Assembly: GCA_903813345.2 (NCBI GenBank)
Contig: CAIIXF020000001.1
Coordinates: 11,073,598-11,137,597, forward strand
DNA: 64,000 nt
DNA from: Owenia fusiformis
Lineage: Eukaryota > Annelida > Polychaeta > Sabellida > Oweniidae
Direction: 5' to 3'
Below the pieces are notes generated by a model that worked only from the letters and a program-made list of their open reading frames with translations, made no database searches and was not told where the DNA came from. Positions 35,401-47,212 of this stretch are shown one piece after another; the first letter of the stretch is position 1; every line of letters starts with the position of its first letter. A program made the position numbers and the translations under genes.

Positions 35401-37079
35401 GTGCCGATTTAACAGTAATTTAGGTGCAATATGTAAAACTGTAATAGCAATATGTTTTAAATGTAAAAAAATTATAAAGGACATTAAAAAAGCTACAAAT
35501 GTAGATATTAAAAAAGCACATGGCAGCCATCTTGAAAAATGGCAGCCTTTACTCGTTATTTTACGATTTTTGCTGTAACGCGAAAAGTAGTGGAGCGATT
35601 TTGTTCATATTTGGTATGTGAATACTATAAACATGGCACACTGTCCTATGACACTTTTGGTAGAAGGCGGCCATTTTGAAAAATGGCCCCATTTTAACGT
35701 ATTTTACTATAACTCGAAAAGTAGTGGAGCGATTTTGTTCATATTTGATATGTGAATACTCTAAGCATGGCACATTTTGAAAAATGGCCACCATTTTTAT
35801 GTGTGATATTATACATGTAGTACACACATTTAGTACATGTGTGCGATTTTTCAAAATTTTTATAGGTGGCTACTTAAAAGCATATTATTTCTTCTGATGA
35901 CAACTTGGCTAGTGAGCAACCATTTTGAAAATGATGGCCTTTCTGGTGTGTTGTTTAATGATATTTGCTATATATTTCGTTTGTAAAAATGCCAGCCATT
36001 TCTGTTCGATGGGATTCGCTACGCTTTGGCGTTGCCGTTGTTCTGGTTCATGTATTGTATAGAAATACACATTTTTGTTGCAAAATGTCACGATTTCTAG
36101 ACGTACATGTACTGTATGTAATAACTAACGTACAGTAAAATGTGGTCATTTGTGATAGAGATACTGTATGTATGCTGGTATGTGAATGTACATGTACTAT
36201 AATATTAATATTTACAATTAAATTCATCAAATATGATAATGCATCAATTTTCATCATTCACATTACTTGATACATTAACCAATGGTAAATTACTTTACCA
36301 GAAATGACACCTAAAGATAACAGACTGACAGAAGTAATGCTAAAACTAAAAAGTTCATGAAATTAGTGATTGTTCAAGTCAAAATATTCTTCCATGGTTG
36401 TGGTATACTGAGACTGAAAGTTTAATCTAGGACATGTAGGAAGGGAATTTCGACTTATAGTAAACTAGTTCAATGTGCAAAAAATATGAATGTGATAAAA
36501 AAGATCCTCTGACATTTCTGACAAAAAAATCAAGCCTGATATAAATGTACAGGGTGTCCCAGAACTCAGGAGAAATATTTGAGGGAGATTTAAGGCACTG
36601 TTGATTTTTATTAAAATTTGGTGCACTCATGAAACATACATTAAGGAATATTTCTGAATTTATTGACATCTGAATTCTCTGTACCCTGTACTGTTATCTA
36701 GTTTTGTAATTGTTTCAATGAGAAATTACCTAATATTGATTCAACTTGGTATTAAATCCAGGTACAAAATAATAGAATGATACTTATCATTGTGACAAAT
36801 AGATGACATCAATGATGTCATAATAACTTGGTACAGGCATTGGTTTATCATTTTGTTTTGTTATTATTTTGTTTCTATAATTAATAATTTCTTATTTTTT
36901 GTTTCTATAATATATTTAGTTTCATACATAAAGTAACTTAAAATGCAATTTTATAAATTCATGTTATGTGTTTCAGGATCGTACCTGCTAGTGCATCACC
37001 GTATGTGCATCGATTCATGGGTGGTGATAAACTGATGGCAAACTTTGTTGGACGACAAGGGAACAAAAAGACCAACTAA
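29492..37079 (+). CDS. SDR16C-like dehydrogenase, copy B, lacking the canonical first exon
   Basis: Second copy of the SDR gene. Exons 2-7 are intact and in phase: 30030-30186, 30761-30926, 31921-32002, 32523-32685, 33220-33345, then 36977-37079 (7b) or 34338-34425 (7a). TGGGSGIG, NNAG, the catalytic Ser and YCASK are all kept. Changes relative to copy A include Ala to Thr at the start of exon 4, GVNGL to GVNSL in exon 5, and LDSDY to LNPDY plus ML to TQ in exon 6. The duplicated block starts after exon 1, so the anchor, start codon and first beta strand (GEIILIT) are missing. The only start seen is the candidate exon 29492-29570. It may be a 5'-truncated pseudogene with frames still open because the duplication is recent, or it may use a new promoter and exon. 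Confidence 0.65.
30457..30553. mobile_element. 97-bp mariner-like MITE in SDR-B intron 2
   Basis: Ends CAGAGTGTCTCGAAAGTATG and (complement) CAGGGTGTCCCGAAGGTACG, with C- and G-rich inner arms. The right side is flanked by TA. Copy A lacks it. Confidence 0.75.
31020..31700. mobile_element. Copy B-specific insertion with a pogo-like fragment
   Basis: About 0.65 kb after SDR-B exon 3 is not matched in copy A, although a deletion in A is equally possible. It contains ctacagtaaaactctcagtg and the tagtgaacacctacc/tatacagt text near 31055-31220, resembling a degenerate pogo/Tigger-type MITE. The remainder is featureless AT-rich DNA. Confidence 0.45.
33404..33932. repeat. Short minisatellite array in SDR-B
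   Basis: Equivalent of 12345-15640 in copy A but only about 0.5 kb. It contains about five 47-bp type units followed by about five of the shorter type. Confidence 0.9.
34338..34425 (+). CDS. Alternative last exon (7a) of SDR copy B
   Basis: Same acceptor, phase and stop as in copy A; one residue differs (KPRVV to KPKVV). AATAAA at 34704-34709 is a candidate poly(A) signal. Confidence 0.65.
35217..36047. mobile_element. Helentron-like non-autonomous element in SDR-B
   Basis: About 830 bp absent from copy A, whose empty site reads cttattcatgtattg. The left end is atcccatcgaac. Its complement gttcgatgggat lies about 40 bases inside the right end and is followed by a GC-rich segment (gctacgctttggcgttgccg). 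A pair of inverted repeats with one subterminal, insertion next to TT, and no clear target duplication fit Helentron-type elements. The interior has repeated gcgattttgttcatattt and aaaatggc text. Confidence 0.55.
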
Positions 37080-37308
37080 AGAAATTAATGTGGAATGAAT
37101 ATTTAGCACTTCCTCTTCGGGACTATTAATTCAACTTACGATTCAAGAAAATGCAATAATTTATGACTACAGATTTATGATAGTTTACTAATTAAAGATG
37201 TCTTCATGAACATTTTAGTTTCACCAAAATCTCAAAAGAGGGAGTGTCTCAAAGCACATAGCAATGCAACATGTTTTGAAACTGCTTATCAAACCAAAGA
37301 TGAACTTG

Positions 37309-37566
37309 TATTAGGACTGCAGTATTAGTTAGTCATATAGTATTAGGACTGCAGTATTAGTTAATCATATAGTATTAGGACTGCAGTATTAGTTAGTCAT
37401 ATAGTATTAGGACTGCAGTATTAGTTAGTCATATAGTATTAGGACTGCAGTATTAGTTAGTCATATAGTATTAGGACTGCAGTATTAGTTAGTCATATAG
37501 TATTAGGACTGCAGTATTAGTTAGTCATATAGTATTAGGACTGCAGTATTAGTTAGTCATATAGTA
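37309..37566. repeat. 32-bp tandem repeat, 8 units, 3' region of SDR-B
   Basis: Same unit as 18384-18511 but eight copies instead of four. It lies just after the exon 7b stop. Confidence 0.95.
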
Positions 37567-38406
37567 TAAAGGTGCTTGGTTGGTTACTTAAACTTAACCA
37601 CAACCAATTTTATATTGCAACTGGAAATTGGCTTATGGAGAGTGTTTTGTATATTTTTGTGTACTTACGGTATGTACGAATGCTATTAGTTCCTAAATGT
37701 CTAAATGACTGATGCTTATTACTTAAATAAATGTAAATTGCTTCAATTTGATGTCAGTTTGATAACTTTATGATTAAAAGTTGTCATGTGTCTTGTTTGT
37801 GATTGTGTTAAGTATCCCACTGAATGTTTGAGTAAAGATGCAGAGAAAAATCCATATGCCTGTTGGATTGATTACTTAAGTATTGGTTGATAGATTTGGT
37901 TTAAATTTTATAGACTATTGCCTCATAAGGTATAAGCATAAAACCCCATTTTTCATGTTTTTATACTTCCAATATGAAAAATAGTTTTTGATAACTTACT
38001 GATGCCCCATCAGTACATAAAAGGTGATGTTGATGTTGATTTAATGACAAAGTACACTGTGTTAAATCTTTTCTTCTTTATCCATATTTGGAAGGATTTT
38101 AAAATTTTATATAAGTTCAAAAACTAATTTTTGTAATGTGGACGTTATTTATTTAAAAATGTATTTGTTATCTGTAATATGCCAGTACAATGAATATGAT
38201 TGTGCATATCAATCTGGGTATCAACCCAGTGTTGAACATACATGTAAATGTAATAAATAATTTTAAAATATACATTTAATATAATTTGTTCCCTTCATTT
38301 GTACATAGTAGAGTAAATACTCCTCTTTATTGCATACGTAAAGGCAGGCAAACGAGTTGTATGCCAAATTTAAATTAAGCAGGGAGTAAAAATCCTCTAA
38401 ATTTCC

Positions 38407-41400
38407 TTATTCTAGATCACATTTCAACCATTCTAGGGTTAACTCGGCCATACCAACACTTGACTCTAAAACAAAGGCATGTTCATACCCTTTCTCACAT
38501 AGTATTATATTACCCTGAGGAAAAACCTTTTTCATGTCATGGTAGTATTCCACTGGACACCAGTGGTCAGTGAGTCCATAATACAACAGAATTTTGTCCA
38601 AGTTTTCTCTGATACCCTGTAGATCTGGCTCTCTAACAAGTTGCATCTCATCATTAGCCATGTACATTGAGTTCTGTTGGCATGCTGCATCAAATAAGCA
38701 CAGAGCACCTTTAATGGTACACTCAGGAACATTTCGTTGACTCATGTACTTCCTTATGATTCCCTCCTGAAGACTTTTAGGTAAATATGATGCTGCTAGG
38801 GTGAGCGGATAGGCTAGCCAGCGGGCATACCTCAAGAGAGGGGTGGCATACTGGCCCTGAGGCGACACCGCCATTCGCTCTATAGTTGGAAATAATAAAT
38901 AAGACTTGATTATGTTCCATTTTGGCAATCTCTTCATAATTTCTATGATGATTTGGCAACCTATGGAATGTCCTATAAGAACCAGGTTTAAGTTCTTGGG
39001 GATATGTTCTTGTATGAACACCACTTTATGCTGTGTTTGCCCCTCTAGAGTGAAAGGATTCCCAACTGGGTCTGAAGATAAACAAATAATTCTGGCATTA
39101 TATATTTTATGAAGTTAGTTTTATCACATTATTTTAATTCTGCATTTTGAGATAAATAAGGATGCCTTGAATATATCATAAAATTAATTCTTCAAAAAGT
39201 CTACAATCTACAAGTTGGTCTGAATTTCACAAATCTGTTAAATGATGAATTTTTTAGTTTTTATAACCTGAGAGACACAATCAGTCACTGAAAATCATAA
39301 TAATTATTTTAATAGATTTTTGAAAATGACCAACATATGTTTCACAAATATTATTCGGAATATTATCTAACTACCAAATATCAATCAAATCATAACCAGG
39401 CCATGTTTTGATTAATTTTGAAACAAATTCAATAATTCAAATCAAAATATATAACTATGATGCTTTAAACATGATTTAACATGATCTGACAAACAATGGC
39501 ACTCTGTAACTGTTAAAAGAAAATTTGAAATATCATTCACATTTATACAAGTAATATACTAGGAAAGTCTCCATTTATAGGTATGCTGAGTAATAGGTGA
39601 CAAACTGGTTATTAGAGAATTTTCATTATAAGTTTTTTAAAAACTTATACGTATACTTATACTTATAAACCCAATAAACAAGGTGTTTCATAATTTCCTA
39701 ATTCGTCGGGAAATATCTCCTAGGACGGTAATAAAAAGGGCCAATGGCATACCATCCGTACCCCCTTGATGTAAAGCATGTTTAGTTGTGTCATATGTGT
39801 TTTCTAGAATCAAATAGGCTGATATAGCACACGGGTTTTACAGATTTATCTACTCTCAAATATATTTTTTGTAGATGATCGTTTTGAATCACCTTGTAGA
39901 AATAACGAAGCGAGAATTAGTTCAGCTAATGAATGAGTCGAGCTGTTTGATTGGATACTATGCCTATTCAGCCGATTAATTTTAATAAGCCATTCTGGTC
40001 AGTAGGTCCACACATATACTATGCGGAGATCCAACTCTGTAAGTTTATAATCTGCGTATAAAGGCCCTTTTATACGTAAAAACTTAAAAATTGACCTTAT
40101 AATTTCATGAGAACTTTGAAATGATCGTTTGTTTATCGTACACTACAAGGATCCGTCAACTAGCGTTTAGTTTATCGTGTTCATAATTGACACTAGCAAA
40201 GGACATTGTATTCGCAGTCCCTAGTTGATGATGGAGCTTGACTACTGTAGATTGGGTTAATTTGGCGCCCGCTTTAATTTGGCGAATTTGGCGAAATTGA
40301 AAAATTCGCCAATATAAATCTCCGCCAAAATTTAGAATGAATCCCCGGGTATTTCGTCCAGTGTATTAAGGTCACTTCCGGTTTATTTTTCCCAAAATAT
40401 GAAAAAATGTCTCTCATAAATTGGCTAAGAACTGGTCAGTCACTCATTTATACTCAGGGAAAAGTAGCAGCATCGATTGAGGTGTAAAATGTAAAGGATG
40501 ATCTCACAAAAATGTACAAACGTGGTGAATATCGCCAGTGGTCCTCAAAAGAAAAAATGAACATAGCCAAACATGCCCATTTAGATCTAGATCTACATGG
40601 TAATTCGCAAACATTCGTAAGTTTAACATTCCATTAACATTTTTTTTGCATATCCGCCAAATTAAATAGCCGCCAATATGCCAAAAATGGCAAAATCGCC
40701 AAATTAACCCAATCTACAGTATATCGGGAATAGTTATGCCCCACTTGGTACAGATTATGAAAATCAATTTGAATTGATTTTAGTTCGACAAGACCCTTTA
40801 AACTATAAGTATACGTATAAGTTTTTGAAACAACTTCTAACGAAAATTCTCTATTAACTTTACCCTTACATATAGGGCACATGTTACTGTCGAGCACAAA
40901 CATTTTAGATGTACTGTATACACAGCCTTCTTTCATCGACAACATAACAGAAAGGAAAGATAATGTGTATATTGTTATACCACCCCTACCATATTGCCCC
41001 TTGTATTGTTTCGGAGCTGGGACATGACCCGCATGTGCAACAGCCCATACAGGAACCTTCTCTCCCAGACCCTTGTAGATAATCTCCATATATTCTGCAT
41101 AGAAATCTGGTACACCTGGGTTACCTGTAAATGATGCAATAGAGCATGTCGAATCAATGATTACAATTCGGGTCAAAAGATGGCAGTGTTACATACTATC
41201 AATCAATAAAGACATAAAAATATAAAGACAATTTCAATTCTCAACCTATACATGTAGGACTAAAAAGATGGTTAAACTTCTGCAAGGTTAAACTTGAAAA
41301 CCAGTATGATGTGTTATTTGGTATCCCTTAGGGGACCTCATACTGGCGTCAGTCTGCCACAATAAGTGTGCTGAAGATAGGACTCAATGAATTGCATGTA

Positions 41401-41650
41401 GGAAGCCATCACTGAACATGCTGACACTGTATCACTGTAGAGTCTACATGGATGCCTTAAAAGCATTGTGTTTAGAAGATTATTTTATCTTACCTGGGAT
41501 GATGAGAACTAGAGATTTCACTGAATCTCCAAGTGTCCCATATTGAAGAACATGAGTGGGAACACCAAGTACAGTGGGATACTCAGAAACATTCAATTGT
41601 TTTGTTTCTGGTTCTTTTGCGGGCGTATCGCTGAAGCTGCTTTGTGACAT
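38407..41650 (-). CDS. LDAH: Lipid droplet-associated hydrolase (LDAH family), copy B
   Basis: Exons 41650-41494, 41124-40990 and 39071-38407, with the same phases and length (318 residues) as copy A. The Ser, Asp and His residues of the hydrolase triad, IIPGNPG and LLFPTIERM are retained. Differences from copy A seen by eye are Glu45Lys, Ala115Val, Phe260Leu, Ile280Val and Ile310Leu, all outside the catalytic motifs. The 5' UTR acceptor and two-codon uORF are kept (exon start at 41709), with an 11-base deletion in the UTR. Intron 2 carries a 1.24 kb insertion. The promoter-like spacer found upstream of LDAH-A is missing here, so it is unclear how this copy is transcribed. Confidence 0.9.
39615..40852. 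mobile_element. 1.24 kb TIR element in intron 2 of LDAH-B
   Basis: Ends gagaattttc(a/g)tta...acttatacgtatactta and their complement, about 48 bases. ATTA flanks both sides; copy A has the empty site ggttattaactcttccc near 20773. A TTA/ATTA target fits PIF/Harbinger-like elements but does not prove it. Inside, gcgaatttggcgaaatt-type repeats and an aaggtgtttcataa/tgaatcaccttg fragment suggest nested smaller elements. No transposase seen. Confidence 0.75.
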
Positions 41651-41757
41651 TCTGTTCCACCAGACACAAGACTCTTACCTCATGGACCTTCTAACGTGTG
41701 ACCGACTCCCTACAGACAAAAAAGCAAGCAAAATGAATACATACTACAGACCACTTC

Positions 41758-41941
41758 CATAGGCGTAGCGACCGGTACGCTGGGTACGCACAGGCATACA
41801 AGATGGTTGCAAATTCGCTGTAAATACAACCAAATTTCAAAATTTTCCTGGGAGAGAACCCCCTAAACGCTAGTTTTTTGCTTCGCTCAACTATTGTTCC
41901 CGCGGTTGCGTACTACTTAGAAACATAGCGCTACGCCCATG
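41758..41941. mobile_element. 184-bp MITE in the LDAH-B 5' intron
   Basis: Ends CATAGGCGTAGCG and CGCTACGCCCATG are inverted copies. ACTTC flanks both sides, and copy A has the single-site version (cagcccacttcattg). Confidence 0.75.
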
Positions 41942-42392
41942 ACTTCATTGTTTTATTTCGTCAGTAAAACCTAAGAAATAAGAAATCAAGATCATTGTGC
42001 AATAATATCTGGAAAAATATATTCCTATTGTACATAACATATGACATTTGTATATCTTGGATGGCTTCTAGTTTGGCTTATAAAGTATGTGGCCTCTTAT
42101 ATTTTGATGCTTCTCTGCCATTTTCAAAAAGATTGAACATGGCTGAAATTCTTTAAATTACATGAGGGCATGCGCATAGGCTTATTCAGAGACATATGAT
42201 TTATATTTTAAATGTATATGTCTCTGGCTTATTGCACAAAAAACAAAACAATCTGAAATATACAAATGTCATTCATGTACAATATGAATTGAATATACTT
42301 TTCCATATATTAGATCTATTGCAAATGGTCTCCTGATTTCTTATTTTTGGGGTACTGGCGAACTAAAACAGTGTTATGGGCTGGACAAACAT

Positions 42393-42490
42393 TAGCCTTG
42401 TTGAAGGCTTTAGCATTTGCTGATTTTTAAAATTTCGATATTTGTTTCCAAATTAAAAATCAGCAAATGCTAAAGCCTTCAACAAGGCTA
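42393..42490. repeat. Near-perfect 38-bp-arm hairpin
   Basis: tagccttgttgaaggcttta continues to gcatttgctgatttttaa and is followed, after a loop of about 22 bases, by its full complement. Copy A carries the same hairpin interrupted by an insertion. It could be a snap-back MITE or a transcribed hairpin; sequence alone does not decide. Confidence 0.8.
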
Positions 42491-45292
42491 TACAAAATTA
42501 CAAACATTAGAATTGGTGAATTACCCGGGAGTATTGTAAATTTGTATATGCTGAAGTATTATGGCATTGCATGCTTTAATTTTGTGAAATTAATACCCAG
42601 TATCATAAGTTGTAACCATATAGTTATATATGTAAGCATTATTTGATACTATGATGCCTAAATGTGTACCTAAATGACAAGAAAAGTCGAAGCTTTGAAT
42701 CGAGCTGATCTCTGGACGTTCTACCGGATTACGCATAACACTAGACGAAATCTAACTTGATTCCCGGGTAAAAATAATGGTCTAATATATTTATCAGCGA
42801 TGTACCTGGGAACTAACAAGGGAGGCACCTCACCTCACAGTATATTGGAAGTGAAATGCCACTACATTCATGGCTATTCATAATACATAATATATGAATA
42901 TGATATTCTATTGGGTTTCCAGCAGACCGTCCCCTGCCGGTGTGAAGTTTTTCATAAATTAAAGTTTTAAGATATTACATGGAATCAATGGATCATGATT
43001 TTTTCTTTTTCAGATGTTTGGAAATTCATGATGAAATTCTGGCGACGGGCCGTACATTCGTACAATTGTGACAATTTTCATCACAGTATATTTTTATCAG
43101 GGTTTGTTTCGCAGCAACACTGGAAAAATGGGTGATAGTAGCAACTAAAACTTTTCTCTAAAATTAGAAAAAATTACTTAGTGAAACGTTCAGATCTTTA
43201 TGATTATTTAAGTTTCTGTCAGATGACTTTTCGAGAATACATGCATTAACTCACAGAGTTATTCCACGCTTGTCTCGGTAGAAATTTTGGGTCACCCTGT
43301 ATTTCCTTTGTTGTTATCTTTAGTAAAACATGTCCTCATGCCAACTGTGTAAAATTGGTTCACTGTGAGTACAGTGGGCCAAAAACGATACAGACAAACA
43401 TATAGGATGCGCCTTCTAAACACATACATCTACATTCATGATCAATGTTGTACACGTGTCATTCAGATATCATTCTCAGTTGATAAGTGCGAAACAATAA
43501 AAGAAAATGACATTGGGAGTGATTTCTATTCAATTCCTCTACATGAAAACACGAGTTAAATAATGATAAGCGGTCGATTTATGACCATTTTCTACATACT
43601 CCACCTCAAAACAACGTGTTAAAGGAGCAATCTACCCTAAGAATAAATACAAGACATGTACACGATAAAATGTCACCACTTGGTTACACACAGTGTTAGA
43701 GAGTAAAAACCGATGTTAGTCCTTTAATTCGTTACCATGGTAATAAATCTGGACATTTTATCCTCGCCAAGCTAATCGCTACATACGACTTTTAAGTCAA
43801 TCTGACCATGGGTTTTCTAGATATCACTTTGTAACAAAAGTTAGAAGTGTCCCATAATAGTCCATAATACGTTACCACGGTAACATATGTTGCCCAAAAC
43901 TCGGGCCAAAACTGTACACTCTTGTAACATCTTTAAAGATACTCATTGTATGAATGCCAAATCAAACTAATCTTGATTTCTATCAGTTACAGCTCGTTAC
44001 AAATATTCTTTTTTACACAGTAATTCGATGCCATGGTAACATGCATTGTCAAATATTCACTATAAACTTAAGATGACCTGCCAACTATATGCGTTCGTTT
44101 TCAAATTTCTGTAAAACATTAAAAAATTAAAAAGGAGCAAAACGTGTTATTTTACTTGTCAATCCAAAACAGCTTGACACGACCCCTAATATATATATTT
44201 TCATAATATTGCAGATAACAAAGGGTACAATATTCCTACTATTCGTTTGTAAAATTACAAACTTTCTAACTCAACGAAAACACATCTGGAAATTGGGCAC
44301 AATCATTAAAAATGTCAAGAACTCAAGATTCTCTCTTGCCTCTAGGCGTTGTCACTTTAACATGGGCAATACGAATGCGTTTGACGGGTAAAATTATCAT
44401 CTCAAAGTATATAAAACTAGTTAATAGAGAGTACTATATTATTTAGGCGGTTAACCACAGATAGAGTAATCACTTGTAAAGATATCTGCAACATGGTTTC
44501 GCCTCTGAGACAAAAGCTCTAATGACAGTTATAATCATAATTGCTTGTATTTAATGCAACTTTAATGAATATGATATCAACACCGAATTTTCAAAGTTCT
44601 GTTGGGGTTTTTATCCAACCGCAGTTATCGCACAAGTTTGAAAAATAGAAGCTCAAATAAAAAAGAAAGGTACAGACTAACCTAGAGACCAACTAAATAC
44701 TTTTCATTATTCGTTTTTAGTATTTTACAATTTTAGTTTCGTTGCCAGTTGCTTATTAGTTGTCTGTAAATCAAGGCTTTGGTTGCTTTCAGAATGTCAA
44801 GGTCATCTGTTTTCATATTGAGGTCATATGAGGCAAACGTAAAATTGTCAAACTTTATACGTTAACAACAATCTAGCATGCTAAATTAAATGATGGGATG
44901 ATGGGATGATGGGAAATAGTTTTTCATTTTCGGTATATCAATTGGTTGAAATAATCCTTTGGTTGTTACAGTCTAGATGATAGTAATGCTGAAAGCGAAC
45001 TTCGTTCTCCCAATATGCGTCGTATTTGGAAACACATATATTAATTACGTCATTTTGGCGTATTTGTTTTACCCATCCCATTTAGAATTTAACCTGAAAC
45101 TAAGGACAAGAACATTGGTGTTTGGATGTTGTCATTCTGTCAACACAGTGGTACAATAAGTACTGTACTTATACCATGTAATGTGGCTGATTGGCTTAGA
45201 AAATGTCGGCATTGGAATGAGTAATTATATTATACACTATCACACCTAGTTCGAGATTATTTACTTTTCCTGTCTGGCTTGGACACTGTTTT
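42491..45292 (-). other. LDAH-B upstream region, no gene recognised
   Basis: Matches 23292-26029 closely, with small indels. Nothing coding seen. Confidence 0.5.
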
Positions 45293-47212
45293 GGATAAAG
45301 ATACCATCAACACTTGTTCACATATCCAACTCGTGAAATTATTAAAAATAGTAAAGAAATCTTAGGTTGCCAGGGTAACACTTTGTGTACGTTGACGTGG
45401 CTATTTACAACAGATTATGATGTAATATTGTGATCATTAAAATCAGACTAAAAATCAAGCTAAAAATGCAAGGACGACGACCAAAAATAATTTGGACGAG
45501 ACCTTCCACGCAAAGCATACTTGTAGTAATTAAAACAGGCCCGAAAGTATACGACACATCAAACACATCTTACAACAAAAGCTTTCAAAATTGAAATTAC
45601 CATTGTGGTCTTTATCCAAAGAATACCCAGTGAATTATGATCAATATTAGGTCAAAACAAGGCATCTTCAAGCCATTTGCATCCTGAACGATAAAAATAA
45701 ATAAAAACTAACATTTTTATTAGGTATTTATTGAATTGGAGCATTGTTTTGGTTCGACTGGTTTAGCCATATCCGGACTCATCTAATGAATGTTTCAAAT
45801 TTATTTCATTTAGGGTTTTACTTTGGTTATTGTTTAAAGAGGTTCATACCACCCGAAGCCTTTTTATCATTTTTTGAAATATCAAACAAAACAGATTATT
45901 CTAGACTGCGCACAAAAAATGGTATATTCGTACTTATTTCTTGTATCTAATTTCAAACATTAAATTAAGGACAACAACATTGAATTACCTAATATAACGT
46001 GACCAGATGAGCACAATGTACATAAAATAACATGCTTGGATTAGGATTTACGATAATCCACAAATGATGCCCTGGCCCAAACGATAATCTCTTGCACGCC
46101 AAAGCTAATCCGGACGCGATTCTACATGTAGGCCAATTATGTAAATCACAAAGGGCATCATTGAATATATTCCAACTGTCTTTTAGTGGCCCGATGATGT
46201 GCTCTGACATGACCAGTAATGAGTGATTTTCTATTGAGTCATCAGTCATTATCAGTTAATTAGTCAACTGGTCAAATATTGCAGCAGTACTTATTGAAAC
46301 ATAATAAACTTGTCACCTACAGGTGATGTTAACCAAAGTTAATTGAATGTTAATCAAATCAAAATAAATTACATAACGACACAGAGTTCTGTTTTACCAG
46401 AAAGTTTAATTTACTGGATTAAAATAGGCTGATACCTTCACTGAACAAGTTTTAGGAGAGTTGAGTTAACCAGTTAGGAACTAGGATTTATGAATGTTCC
46501 AAGAGTGATATACGTCCCAACTACGCTGGGGAGAGATACACTGTGATCTCAGATCGAATATCATCTTATATCGTGTAGTCCTGAGTTGATGGTCTTGAGA
46601 TACTACATGCACTAGTTGAGTTAGGTCCAACAGTTTGTGCCTCAAGAACAACTTTATGCTTATTAGTTAGTTTTGATGTCCCTATAAGCAAAAACAAATG
46701 CATTGCCTGCAACTCTTAATTGCTCTATTTTTAATATCATCATAAGTATCACTAGTGTATATATTTGATTGGGATGATATGAATATTAATATGGGCGGCT
46801 GTGATTGGATGCTGGACGTTCGCTTACTTTAACACATGGAACTGGACTTCAGTAGAGTTGATGCAGAAATACACAAGGCAGATTAGGATAAATGACAATT
46901 CAAAATGGATTACAGGGAATATACAATACACAATACTGATTATTATTAGAGATTATACATTTTTATCAAACATTTTCTTCGACACATTTAAAAAATTTAT
47001 ATTTGCCCGAAGATGGTGATAACGACGACGAAGAAGAACAATTTGCGTGGGAACGTCAAGAGGATTTTAACCAGTGGATGACAACATACACATTGTGAAA
47101 TCAAATAATTTGGAATTGTATAAAAAACACCAACGATCTTTAAAAGATCAAACCATTGATGAATCTGTGTTCAAGTGCCAAACGCAAGGAGTTTAGAAGA
47201 TTTGTATAAAAG
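45293..47212. other. Intergenic region between LDAH-B and the astacin gene
   Basis: Unique AT-rich DNA after the duplication breakpoint. No recognisable promoter equivalent to 26030-26474 and no convincing exon on either strand. The short open frames (for example 45744-45950) show no family features. Confidence 0.4.

Larger units (their letters stand above)
26475..45292. repeat. Segmental duplication, copy B (about 18.8 kb)
   Basis: Direct second copy of 3036-26029. It is shorter mainly because it lacks the 3.6 kb element in SDR intron 4, the 1.07 kb element upstream of LDAH, and about 2.8 kb of minisatellite. It gains several insertions of its own. Unique sequence resumes at 45293. Confidence 0.95.

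Noticed and set aside
40634-41176. 180-residue minus-strand frame in LDAH-B
   Set aside because: Only the part between 41124 and 40990 is LDAH exon 2. The rest is intron read-through, including the inserted TIR element.
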